From: Copromyces sp. CBS 386.78
Lineage: Eukaryota > Ascomycota > Sordariomycetes > Sordariales > Sordariaceae
Direction of reading: 5' to 3'
DNA: 64,000 bases
Assembly: GCA_030685235.1 (NCBI GenBank)
Contig: MU839119.1
Coordinates: forward strand, 284,336 to 348,335
In this document: positions 1-9,185 of the stretch, piece after piece
Position numbering within the stretch: the stretch's first letter is position 1
Layout of the letters: each line of letters opens with the position of its first letter
The notes under the pieces: model-generated
Database searches by the model: none
Told to the model about the DNA's origin: nothing
What the model saw: only the letters and a program-made list of their open reading frames with translations
Position numbers and translations under genes: made by a program

Positions 1-1169
1 ACCAGGCACCAAGGTGACGCCAGATGTCTCGGATACGGAAGCCAGTGTCAGTCAGTGGCACATCGCACCCTACACCTGTGCCACGCTCGTCGGCTTGAAT
101 CGGCACTCAACGCTCCTTTTAAGGTCAACTGGACACAGTCGGGGCGATTTCCAGTCAAGTCGAGTCTGGTAATCCTTAAGGGGGCGAACTCGGAGTTGAA
201 GCAGAGGGGCTAATGCAGGAACAATGCACGAGGAAACACTGGTGCAGGAGGGGTCAGTGGGTGGGAGTGCAGACGATCAGACCACAAGCCCCGATAGATC
301 CAACTAGGCTGGCTGCCACCGTCTTCGAAGACGGTGCTTCCGACCTCGGCTTGTAGATTGTGAGACTGAAGTGGCCACCTTCGCGTTTGATTTTCCTGTC
401 CCATTTTTTCCGTATCCAGAAGCAGAGGAAAGCATCTCCGCCTGCCGCCCCTCCTGCTTGTTCGTGTGTCCGTGTATCCTTGTGTCTGCGCTTTCTGTTA
501 CCGCACGACGAGTGGCTAGTGGAAACTCGGCCTATTTCCTCCTCCGGTTCCGGTTTTGTTCCTATCACGACAAGGGCTACCGTCGACAAGGACATCGTTT
601 ATCCATCATTGGCTTCGTCAAGGGAGATTTTCAGGTAAACTCGTTTCGAATGATCGGTTCGTGTGTTGTTGTCGCTAGAGTTATCGATGCGAGTAGGGGG
701 TGAATGCTAGATTGGACGAAGTGGGAGTCGCTACTAGAGGTTAATGGTGCGGAACCAAATGCGAGAGATGAATGGGAGGGCGTCTCGTCGTGCTTTTGGT
801 AGTTGAATGCAAGGCTGGGGAGTTTGCGCTTGGGTAGACGCCCGACTGTTCGTGGAGAGGCGGAAGATCGACGCTAGAGGTATGTATCTATCCTCGGATA
901 ATCGGATTGGGCTAGTAGCCATAAATAAAGAAGGAAGCGGATGCGAAAACGAGCACAGGGTCAAAGACGGTAGTCGGTAGCAATTAAGAAAGTTCGTAGG
1001 ATAGTTCTAATGAGCAGTCTCATAGTCAGTATCTCGGTAGCAACGTTGAAGTAGATACGAAGAATTGCGATGTTACAAAAACACACCGTGGGACGGGAGC
1101 TGAGCATACCGGGAGGGCATTTCCGGATCATGATGCTGTCAGAAGACCAAGAAAACCTGACGAGAAGTT

Positions 1170-1171
<2 letters not shown>

Positions 1172-1213
<42 letters not shown>
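1172..1213. repeat. Homopolymer A tract, 42 nt
   Basis: An uninterrupted run of 42 A residues is followed directly by GGGGG. It lies in otherwise balanced sequence. It could be the tail of an old retroposed copy or a slippage-expanded mononucleotide. No flanking target duplication was seen. Confidence 0.9.
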
Positions 1214-1216
<3 letters not shown>

Positions 1217-2289
1217 GGCAAAAAAAGATGCCAGGTTTCCTATGCGCGGTATCGAAGGGCGACCAAACCCCGTCCTGCGGCAGTACTAACTGAATGCTGT
1301 GCCCGATATGGCAATCCTAGATGCTGAGCTTTCTAGAGATGTTCAAGACTCCTGCTCACAAGAGACGTGTGGTCTCCCCTGAGGGCAGGTCCTTGGTAGC
1401 TTGTTCCAGAGCCATGAAAACCACAAGGTACCATGACGATGTACTGGGGCGTCCCCTTTCCTTTCGCCATATATGTAGGCTTGCAGAAACCATGCCGAGC
1501 GTGCACCTGAAAAACCCCGAAGATTTTTTCCAACCAGAGCCCGACATAGGGTTCGAACTCGTGTGGCCGAGACAGAGGTTGTCCAGTCGAGGCAAGTTGG
1601 CAGCACTACCAACTACGCCACGTCTCCTTTGGAAGAAGCAGTGCTGGTACCAATGTCCGGCAAAGAGGTAAGGAAAAGGTTCTTATCTAGCGCTTGTTTT
1701 TTGTTGGCTTGTTGGACCTTGGACGGTAACAAAACGATGATGGGGATTACAGACCTTGGAAAACACATTGGCTAGAGTCTTTTTGGGGATTGTTCCCGTC
1801 AGGAAATGCCGAAACTTGAATTATTGATGTCGTGCAAAGAGGAGTGGCTGTGGGAGACGAGGAGGTCACTCGCGAATTAGGGGCCAAACAATGACAGCGT
1901 GATTCTAGAGGTTGGAGGTGAAGGAAGCCAGATTATAGTAGATAAGGTAGCTCTATGGCACCAATAAAACAGTCCAACTTGTCGTCACCCACCGAGCTGC
2001 TCTTCCCGATGCTCATGACTGCGGCTTCCCTTCGAGGTGAAGTCAAGTGAATGCCGAGGTACGTACCTGATAATGTGGCTCGTGCTCACCAGTAGTCACG
2101 TGATGACGTCCAACCCCGCAGGAGAGCGACGCCAAGCGGGTCCCAGATGCCGGCGGCATTCCACTTTCAACAACAAGCCAACATGATCACCAATGTCTCA
2201 TGACAACATTCACGGCCTCAAAATACACGCATCGCGACCTACCCCATCCTCTTTGAGGGTCCTTGGTTACGAATGCTCATTGTTCTGGA

Positions 2290-2405
2290 ATTCAAACTCA
2301 GCAAAAGACGATAAATAGACCTCCCCCTTCGACCAATACTTGTACCATCACCAGACTTCAATGACAACATAAGTAGTCTAGACGGCATCAGACATCATCG
2401 CCAAA
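2290..2405 (+). promoter_or_regulatory. Core promoter and 5' UTR of the membrane-protein gene
   Basis: A TATA-like ATAAATAG lies at 2311-2318, about 90 bp before the ATG, followed by a pyrimidine-rich stretch (2321-2331) typical of fungal transcription start regions. The ATG at 2406 has the favourable context CCAAA-ATG-G. This assignment is by motif only. Confidence 0.45.
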
Positions 2406-3623
2406 ATGGACTCTCTAAACCGCCCCATGCCGCCCATCCACCACCTCTCCCTCAAGCTCATTCTCATCCCGCCCATCCTCTTGGCCATGGCGACAGCCCT
2501 CAGTCTCTTCACCCACTCCGACACCAACTTGTACATGCTCTACTCGCAATGTCACTCCCACGCCCGCATCGACTGGCTCTCTCGCATCCCCCTCGTTGGC
2601 CCTCTTGCCTGCTTCCTCGTCTCCTTCTTCCAGGAAGCCCTCCTCTCGCCTGTCCGATCAAAAGGCATCATGTCGGTCGTCCTCAGCTACGTCGCCGGTC
2701 TGCTCACCATCACCACGGTCGAGGGCTCGCGTCTCTGCAACAAATCCGCCTTCCTGCTCGCCTTCCCCACCGCGACCTGGCTTGTCTTCGACCTCGTCGG
2801 TGGCGCCCTAGTCTGGGAACTCGTCATCATCCCCGCCTTCTTCCACCGCGCCAAGGTCGTCATCCAAGCCCGTCGCCAGGGTACTACCACCACCTCCGAC
2901 GGTGAAGCAGCCGCCGAACCCGAGCTCGTCCTCGGTGACCCGCGCCATTTGTCCACCCTCGCCGAGTCGCTTTCCATCCCCGTGTCGATCGCCATCGGCT
3001 ACATCCTCCCGTCTCTGCTCATCCTCCTCCTACCCTCCGACAAGACCGCCGTTCCCGTCTTCCTCTGGCTGCTCTTCCCCGTCTGGGTATCCCTCCTCCA
3101 CCAGGGCGTGCGCACCGCGCTCCTCCAGGTGTTCAAGGGCCACCCCAACTGGCCGAGGCCTTTCCATTTGGAATCTTCCCTCTTGCCGCTGGTGACCACG
3201 TACGCTGCGCCCATGCTCTTGTCGCTGGCGTCGCACATCTATCTGATTGTCACACTCTTCACCCACCCGCGAGACGACCGACAGGAGATGACACTCGCCA
3301 CAACGCGGTTCATCACGGTCAACATGGTCTACGTCGGCCTGACGGTGTTGTACTGGGCTTTCATCGAGGCTGGATGGCAGACTGCGCTGGTGATGCTGGT
3401 GGTCACGGTGCTGGCAGGTCCCGGTGCGGGTGTTTGTGTGGGCTGGGTCTGGAGGGAGAGTGCGGTCGGGGTCGATTGGATTGGACGGAGGCTCGGATGG
3501 AGGGGAAGTGTTATTGCCGTTGCCGTGGGCGGAACCGGCTCGAGGAGGGGTAGCCGTGATCGGGGAGAGGAGGGCCGCGAAGGGGGCAATGCGCCGTCGG
3601 AGGAGACGCCGCTTTTGCGGTAA
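2406..3623 (+). CDS. Polytopic integral membrane protein, about nine helices, intronless
   Basis: The 405-residue protein is read from a single ATG with a good context, and no introns are needed. Hydrophobic segments lie at about residues 15-36, 60-80, 88-105, 114-146 (long, possibly two short passes), 190-210, 214-233, 256-286, 301-320 and 325-347. A hydrophilic loop at about 150-188 is rich in Ala, Glu and Thr. The C-terminal tail (about 375-405) is Gly/Arg/Glu-rich and ends in EETPLLR, which fits an acidic dileucine sorting signal ([DE]xxxL[LI]). That would suit a vacuolar or endosomal membrane. I do not recognise the family and see no transporter signature or catalytic motif. Codon use is GC-rich and normal, with no RIP damage. 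The neighbour downstream, about 1 kb away on the same strand, is a nuclear-type protein, so no functional link is implied. Confidence 0.85.
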   Translation: MDSLNRPMPPIHHLSLKLILIPPILLAMATALSLFTHSDTNLYMLYSQCHSHARIDWLSRIPLVGPLACFLVSFFQEALLSPVRSKGIMSVVLSYVAGLLTITTVEGSRLCNKSAFLLAFPTATWLVFDLVGGALVWELVIIPAFFHRAKVVIQARRQGTTTTSDGEAAAEPELVLGDPRHLSTLAESLSIPVSIAIGYILPSLLILLLPSDKTAVPVFLWLLFPVWVSLLHQGVRTALLQVFKGHPNWPRPFHLESSLLPLVTTYAAPMLLSLASHIYLIVTLFTHPRDDRQEMTLATTRFITVNMVYVGLTVLYWAFIEAGWQTALVMLVVTVLAGPGAGVCVGWVWRESAVGVDWIGRRLGWRGSVIAVAVGGTGSRRGSRDRGEEGREGGNAPSEETPLLR

Positions 3624-4674
3624 AAGAAATGGGTTACGTGAGACTGGCTTTCGTCTTGCATTTCGTTGGCGTGGTGGTGGTGGTAGGGGTGGTGTTGCAT
3701 GTTTAATGTTGTGAATCATTTCTTTTTCGTCGTTTCCTTGCCTCCGTCCTGTTGCATTTCCTGTTTCGTTGTTTGTTGCTTCTTGATTATATCCACACAC
3801 TTTGTTTGTTTCAATCGATACCACTTTGCTCGCGATCACGTCTGCAGTCAATCAAACTATCAACTACCTCTATATAGTTTGAACCACCTCACTCTTTCAC
3901 ATCTCTGATTCCAAATTTCATGCACCAAAACTCCTTTCGCCTGTGCGTCCTCGAAGATAGCTTGACACAGTGGAAAGGCGACGACAGAAAACGAGCACGG
4001 CATTGAAGCGATAAGGGAAGAGGAGAAATGGACACCACAGCCGACGGACACTTGGTGGGAGTGCCAGTGAATGGAAAGCCGAGTGAATGGGCAGGGCACG
4101 GACCTCCAACACGACACCATGGGGATGGCGAGCCTTCAACATCTCACTTCGGAAATCACTTCTTCAGCATGTCTGGAGGACGTTTATCAGCCGGCCTTCC
4201 TTTTCCTGCATCATTTACCCAAGTCTGTGTCCAGGTGCCGAATCTTCCATTTAAGGCGCATCCGGTGAAGGTGTTTGTACGTCCCCACGAGCTCCTGCCT
4301 CGACAGAGCGGCCAAAGTTCGTGTCAGCCAACATGGACATTCTGAGAGGAATCTGATCTCAACACCAAGCCCACCCACATTCCCCCCTCGCACGGTGGCA
4401 ACAATTGCTTCAAGGCGCACAACTTTGGAAATTCGTGGTGGGGCCACAATCCCACCATAAATTCCTGCCACCAGTGCTCAAATTCGTCCTCCTTCGTTCT
4501 TCTCTTCTCGTCGTCCGAGGTCATCATCAACCCAACCTTCGCCAACAACCACAATTCAGCAATTGGCTTTTCCCACCCGTTTGCGCACACTTTCCGCCTT
4601 GTCGTTCTGAGCATCAATTTGGATTCACCATCTGATAACAGACCAACTGTCTTCATCTGACGGACCTGCAAACA
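3624..4674. other. Intergenic: 3' UTR of the membrane gene and promoter of the zinc-finger gene
   Basis: About 1 kb lies between two same-strand genes. The first part is T-rich (3700-3800), as expected of a fungal 3' UTR. The second part (about 4300-4670) is CA/CT-rich 5' leader sequence for the gene starting at 4675. Small overlapping frames on both strands show no domain and look like chance. Confidence 0.5.
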
Positions 4675-7091
4675 ATGGCGCCATCACAGATGAACGTCGA
4701 ATACGATCGCATCAAAGGCGGTAGCGGCCGGAGATACGCCAATTTCCAATGTACGTCGCCGTCATTTACTTGCTCTCACCGCCAATTGAAACAACAAATA
4801 AGGCTCACACTTTGTCATCTCTACAACAGACGAGAACAAACGGCCCCTTGCTGGCTTCGGTGGTCTATATCCCGAGGGCTACGCTCCCAAGGCTGACCTT
4901 GAAAAACGCTGGCCCTGCCCCATCGTATGCTGCGACAAGGCGTTCAAGCAGCGCAGAGAATTGGGCGAACACTTTTCCGTAAGTGCCTCAGTTCTTCCTC
5001 ACCTTGTCCTTCTCCCGACACCTCCCCATTGCTAACTCCGTCTTTTCTTTGTTCCAGACGGCGCACAGAGGCGCAGCTCTCCACGACCTGCGCAACGGCC
5101 AATTCACCCTTATCCGCGACGAAGGCAACAAACCTCCATGCGTCCGCTCGAGGAGCAACAAGCCGCCATCTCCAATCCTTCCCCCTCTTCCTCCAGGCAG
5201 CCCCGCCTCATCGGCTTTGCGTTCGTCCTCGGTCGAGCGTGGATCTACGCCCGGTGACTACATCAAAAGAGAGCATTCAATTTCCTACGAGGATGGCCAA
5301 AAACCCGACTTCGTTATTCTCGACTCCGAGGATGACGAGCACACGTCCAGCACTCAGGACGTGGGCGAGGTAGTGGATGAGGAGGGAGAGGAGGAAGAGT
5401 ATAGCGATGAGGATCTGGACAATGTCTTCAGCGATGGCGCTGGCCCGGACAAGGAGAGTGTCACCAGCGTCAGTGACGAAGAGGAGGACGACGCCGTCCA
5501 AACCCCCGATCGCAACGAATCCGCCAACGAGAATCTCGAAAGCGGCCAATACTATGACTACGCCGCCTCCCCCGTCTGGCGCTATATTAACAAGTTCACG
5601 CCAATCCGCATCCCTGTTCCTCAAGATACCTGCTTGCGCGAGCTCCTCACGCTCCCACTCGTCCGTGAGTTTTCCCGTTCCTGGCGTGTGCGTCTCGGCA
5701 AGCCCCGCTTCGCTACAGATTCGTTCAATCTGAAGATGATGACTGCAGCGGCCATCTTCCTCATCGGCGAGGACATGGACGTTCAGGCCTGTACCGCATT
5801 CGGCTGCCTCAACAGACACCCCTTAAACATCGCACAGGCCTTGACAGACTTTGCGACAGACAGCGATGTCGTTCACGGAATGCTGGCCTTTCCGCGCTGC
5901 GTCGTCCCTCCGGCGGACTTTTTGGAGAGGTCGGCGACGCTAAAAGAGAGGCTGAACGGTATTACTTGCTGCAATGCATACTACTACCTCGGAAAAAAGC
6001 CGGAGCCCAAGTTGATCTACGTCGCTGGTTATCCGCTGCCGTACCCGATCACCCCCGAGAATCCTCCCCGTGCTGCGCCGGCACCGGCCCGCAAGGATCA
6101 TGTCGCCTCTCCCACGTCCGGCCAACCCCAGCAGGGCAGCCCTTATAATGGTCAATCCAGCCCGCTCAAGGCACGATCGACATCCGAGTCGCTGAAGCGC
6201 AAGACCTCTCCCTGCGCCGCACCCGACGATTATGCCTACGACTACCGCCTGTCAACCGACCCCGGAACGCCCGCCAAATGGGAATCCATGACCGGTGTCC
6301 TGCACCAGCGCGAGTGCTTTGCAGAGCCGGCTGTCGCGTACAGCCCTGAATACGTTCGTGTTCACACCAGCCTAAACAAGCGAATCAAGCTCTTCTCTTC
6401 TCCTTCCAGCAGCGGCAGCGGAAGCAGTCCCCTCGCAGACTTCCGCGTCATCAGCCTCGAGAATCAGCACAACCCCGTCCATACCGATAATCCCAAAACC
6501 AAGTCGAAGGCAGCGCAAGCCGTCAGCTTGCCTGTGAGCAAGTCAAGGTCCTACGTCTGTTCCGTGGCCAGCGGTGGTCCGGTCCGCGTCTACTTGGACA
6601 AGGGCAAAGGAGGAGGTCAGGAAAGGCCTTTTGACATCATGGAGGGCGGTGTTTGGGTTGTTGAGAAGGGTTGGGCATGCAGCATGGAGGCCGCTGTCGG
6701 TGCTGTTGTTGATGCCGGCGATGTCGCAATGGAGGACAAAAGGCATGTGACCGCCAGTGTGCATGTTACCGCCAGTGTGCATGTTACCGGGGTTTTTTCT
6801 TCTCCGGTGGCCGGCAAGACGGAGAAGGACATGGATGCCCTTGAGGTCAAGTCCAACAAGAACAAGCAGGAGGCCGCCGCAATCAAGAGGGAGGTCAAGA
6901 AGGCCAACAAGGAGATCAAGGAGAAGAAGAAACAGGAGAAGGAGGAGCGAAAGAGGGAGAAGGAGGCAAAGAGGCAGGCAAAGGAGGAGAAGAGGAGGGA
7001 GAAGGAGGTCAAAAGGGAGAAGAAGCAAGTGAAGAACGAGAAGAAAGAGAAGAAAGAGAAGAAAGAGAAGGAGAAGGCGAAGCAAGACTAA
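4675..7091 (+). CDS. C2H2-finger / central Cys-domain / cupin-like nuclear protein, family member 1 (three exons)
   Basis: The model is join(4675..4750, 4830..4978, 5058..7091), giving 752 residues. Intron 1 (79 bp) and intron 2 (79 bp) have GTACGT and GTAAGT donors and CAG acceptors. A C2H2 finger uses C55, C60, H73 and H78 (C-x4-C-x12-H-x4-H), and intron 2 splits it between S75 and T76. An acidic linker (about 140-225) contains IKRE at about 144-147, a SUMO-consensus-like site, and DFVILDSEDDE at about 159-169, a textbook SUMO-interacting motif. The central family domain (about 246-390) has VWRYI, CTAFGC, AFPRCV and CCNAYY. A cupin-like stretch (about 580-620) has GPVRVYL and GGVWVVEKGWAC. 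An 18-bp duplication repeats HVTASV. The tail (about 665-752) is almost pure Lys/Glu and likely a charged single helix. A nuclear, chromatin- or SUMO-linked role is inferred; the enzymatic function, if any, is unknown. Confidence 0.85.
6744..6785 (+). repeat. 18-bp in-frame tandem duplication inside family member 1
   Basis: The unit beginning CATGTKACCGCC is repeated at 6744-6761 and 6762-6779 and begins a third time at 6780. It encodes HVTASV twice. The copies differ at one base, so the duplication is recent. It sits just after the cupin-like stretch. Confidence 0.85.
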
Positions 7092-7670
7092 GGTAGACGT
7101 TAACTGCCCTTTGTTGTGGCCATGGATGATGTCACGGTCTGCGGCTTGGGATGGTGATGATTTTGTTTGACCTTCACGGTCTACGAAGGGAAGATTGTCA
7201 AGGCAAAGGAAAGCACCAGTGTGCTTGAAGGATCGCTTCATGTTTCGGAGCCGAGGCACGAAGTGTCATGGGTATCATGTTATGTGCAAGAGGCGGATTA
7301 CCGAGCGACTTGGGTGCTTTCATGGGACTGTGTGCTGGAGGAAAGAGATAATTTGCCTTGTGGCTTTTTTCAGTGAGCGAGCGTTGATTCTTTCTGCTTT
7401 TTATTGGCTTCGAGCATTTGAGGAAGAGAAGGCGACATCTAGTGATGTCTAGAAGGTAGCATAGCGATAGACCAAGCCTAAGGTACCTTAGTCATGGCTG
7501 ATACACTTTTTTCTTGTGATTTTCGAAAGCCCGAGTGGGTGTCGCATTTCTTTCTTTGCATTTGATGATACCCGTCCTCCTGTCTTCCACTCTCTTTCTT
7601 CGCGCGTTGGCTTCGAACAGAAACACTTTGGAGGAGTAGTTGATGGTTCGTTTGTTTCAAAACATATTCA
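7092..7670. other. Intergenic: 3' flank of family member 1
   Basis: No gene is recognised. The 3' UTR of the preceding gene is expected here. Short frames at 7167-7452 (+) and 7478-7660 (-) show no domain. The stretch ends at the target duplication of the composite MITE. Confidence 0.5.
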
Positions 7671-7704
7671 TTACATTAGAGCTTAACTTCCCGCACCGCC
7701 CCTA

Positions 7705-8166
7705 CTCGTCTGGGCTCAAATCGCCTCACAGACCAATGGCGCAGCCATTGGTCTGGCAGTATTAATCGCAAAATACAATCAATTCGCAAAAAAAAAGGGT
7801 ACATATAACCCCCACAAAATTAATTAGTAAAGCAATTTCGTCCAATTTACGTACATATGCGTTCTATATGCTACCCCCTCACTTAAAGGGGTGTTAAGCC
7901 ATAGTAGCTGAATTACTGTAACTATGTAAGTAGGGGAGAGATAAATAAATAGGATGATATGATATTCTGATATGCAATTTACAATATTTGGGGTTGGGTA
8001 TGCATATACGAGAAATATGCTGTGCAAATGAGCTACCTCGATTTACTAGTAAAAAGGTGTGCGGGGGAGGTACCCCAATTTTTGCGAATTGATTGTATTT
8101 TGCAATTAATACTACCAGACCAATGGCGCAGCCATTAGTCTGTGAGGCGATTTGAGCCCAGACGAG
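7705..8166. mobile_element. TA-target MITE with about 95-bp inverted repeats (462 bp)
   Basis: The element starts CTCGTCTGGGCTCAAATCGC and ends with its reverse complement. It is flanked by TA at 7703-7704 and 8167-8168. Inverted similarity extends about 95 bp with few differences. Each arm contains an internal palindrome (CCAATGGCGCAGCCATTGG region). The central part is AT-rich and has no convincing reading frame. TA targets and long inverted repeats fit a Tc1/mariner-type non-autonomous element. It is nested in the left arm of the hAT-like MITE. Confidence 0.85.
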
Positions 8167-8168
8167 TA

Positions 8169-8433
8169 CCGCTTTTTTTCATTCAAACCGGATTTGATAA
8201 ACTGCGTGGCTAAACAAGAGGGTTTTACTGGCGTACTGGCACGGGGAGCTCGGCTGGCATGGTCACCTGCAGCTGATCTGCAGCTGGCTGGCACGGCTGA
8301 TGGGGTGTAAAAATGGGTAAAATAGGGTTGCTGGTCCGGCTATACTATGATAAGTTTAGCGGGGCAGTGGCTCCACCAGATGTGCTAAACTGCTTGTGTG
8401 GTAGTCAAATCCGGTTTGAATGAAAAAAAGCGG
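8169..8433. mobile_element. TA-target MITE with 29-bp inverted repeats (265 bp)
   Basis: The ends are a perfect 29-bp inverted repeat beginning CCGCTTTTTTTCATTCAAAC. The element is flanked by TA at 8167-8168 and 8434-8435. The left TA is the right TA of the neighbouring 462-bp MITE, so the two elements sit side by side at one original TA. The interior is GC-rich with CTGCAG palindromes. No reading frame is present. The family differs from its neighbour. Confidence 0.85.
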
Positions 8434-8916
8434 TAATGTCCTCGCGCACCCTTTTTTAACTTGATGCACCGCACTTACTCCACCCGACAGCTGAATGACA
8501 GCTGACATGTAAAGCACCCCGTTTTGTATGGTAAAATCAATCCGTAAAATGTTTTAAACATTCAGCCACTGGCAATTTCGCATGCAATATTTTCTCGCAC
8601 AATCAAGGCTACATTTTAGTACAATACAACCCCAAATCCCAACCCAAACAAACCCCCCCCCCCCCAAACCGACCGCGCTCAATCGAATAGGTAGGTAATC
8701 AACAGTAGGGTTCCCCTGCTTGCGCATCTGGCGCACTGCGATTGATCTGGTATACCGCGGTTGACTTGGCGTACCGCTATACTCGAAACATTGAAAATAC
8801 TGAAATTTCTATGTGAAAACGATTGAAAACTATGTCAGCTGTCATGGTGGTGCATCAAGTCAAAAAGGGTGCGCGAGGACATTAGGGACGGTGCGGGAAG
8901 TCAAGCTCTTACATTA

Positions 8917-9185
8917 ACTCTACCTATGTACTACACTTATACAACTCATAAACAGGCAACAATGGCCCCAAGACGAAAAACAAGGACTAATTCACGCCTG
9001 CCCTGCTCGCGCTTTACCAACATGAAGTCGGTCCAAGAAAGGGCTAGCAAAACGCCGAAACACCCATACCCTAAACGACCGCTTGATGCATTTTCCACCC
9101 TCAATGAGAAATGCCAGTATTCCTGAAAGCCTACTTCCACCAATCAGATGCATCGAACATGTCCCCAACAACCTGTTTTAGGCTT
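8917..9185. other. Short intergenic stretch 3' of family member 2
   Basis: This region lies between the composite MITE and the stop codon of the minus-strand gene. It would hold that gene's 3' UTR. No independent gene is supported. Confidence 0.4.

Larger units (their letters stand above)
1..2405. other. Upstream intergenic stretch, no gene recognised
   Basis: This stretch has normal GC content and is not RIPed. Several overlapping reading frames of 60-116 codons exist on both strands, notably around 250-700 and 1320-1770. None shows a recognisable domain, a consistent splice pattern or a repeated coding signature, and several lack an ATG start. A donor-like CAG/GTAAAC occurs at 629-637 without a convincing partner exon. 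The 42-nt A tract at 1172-1213 is the most distinctive item. The last 100 bases belong to the promoter of the gene at 2406. Confidence 0.5.
7679..8908. mobile_element. hAT-like MITE carrying two nested MITEs
   Basis: Perfect 8-bp direct repeats TTACATTA flank the element at 7671-7678 and 8909-8916. The ends are inverted: the left end reads GAGCTTAACTTCCCGCACCG and the right end, reverse-complemented, reads GAGCTTGACTTCCCGCACCG. The inverted similarity continues through CCCTAATGTCCTCGCGCACC to TTGATGCACC, giving about 60-bp terminal inverted repeats once the two insertions inside the left arm are removed. Without them (7705-8166 and 8169-8433) the host element is about 500 bp. It contains a run of 13 C at 8653-8665. 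No transposase frame is present. The 8-bp duplication fits the hAT superfamily. Confidence 0.8.

Noticed and set aside
254..703. Overlapping 92-113 codon frames on both strands
   Set aside because: No domain, overlapping on both strands, and no supporting splice pattern.
1541..1627. tRNA-like gene on the minus strand
   Set aside because: It has a perfect A box (TGGCGTAGTTGG) and near-perfect B box (AGTTCGAACCC) with a pairing D stem, but the acceptor and T stems do not close in the tRNA register. A 7-bp GACGTGG/CTATGTC pairing exists in the wrong position. At most a degenerate tRNA or SINE head.
8436..8882. Third independent TA-flanked MITE
   Set aside because: Its inverted repeats continue past the TA into the outer GAGCTT ends, and an 8-bp duplication brackets the whole, so it is better read as the body of the outer hAT-like MITE.
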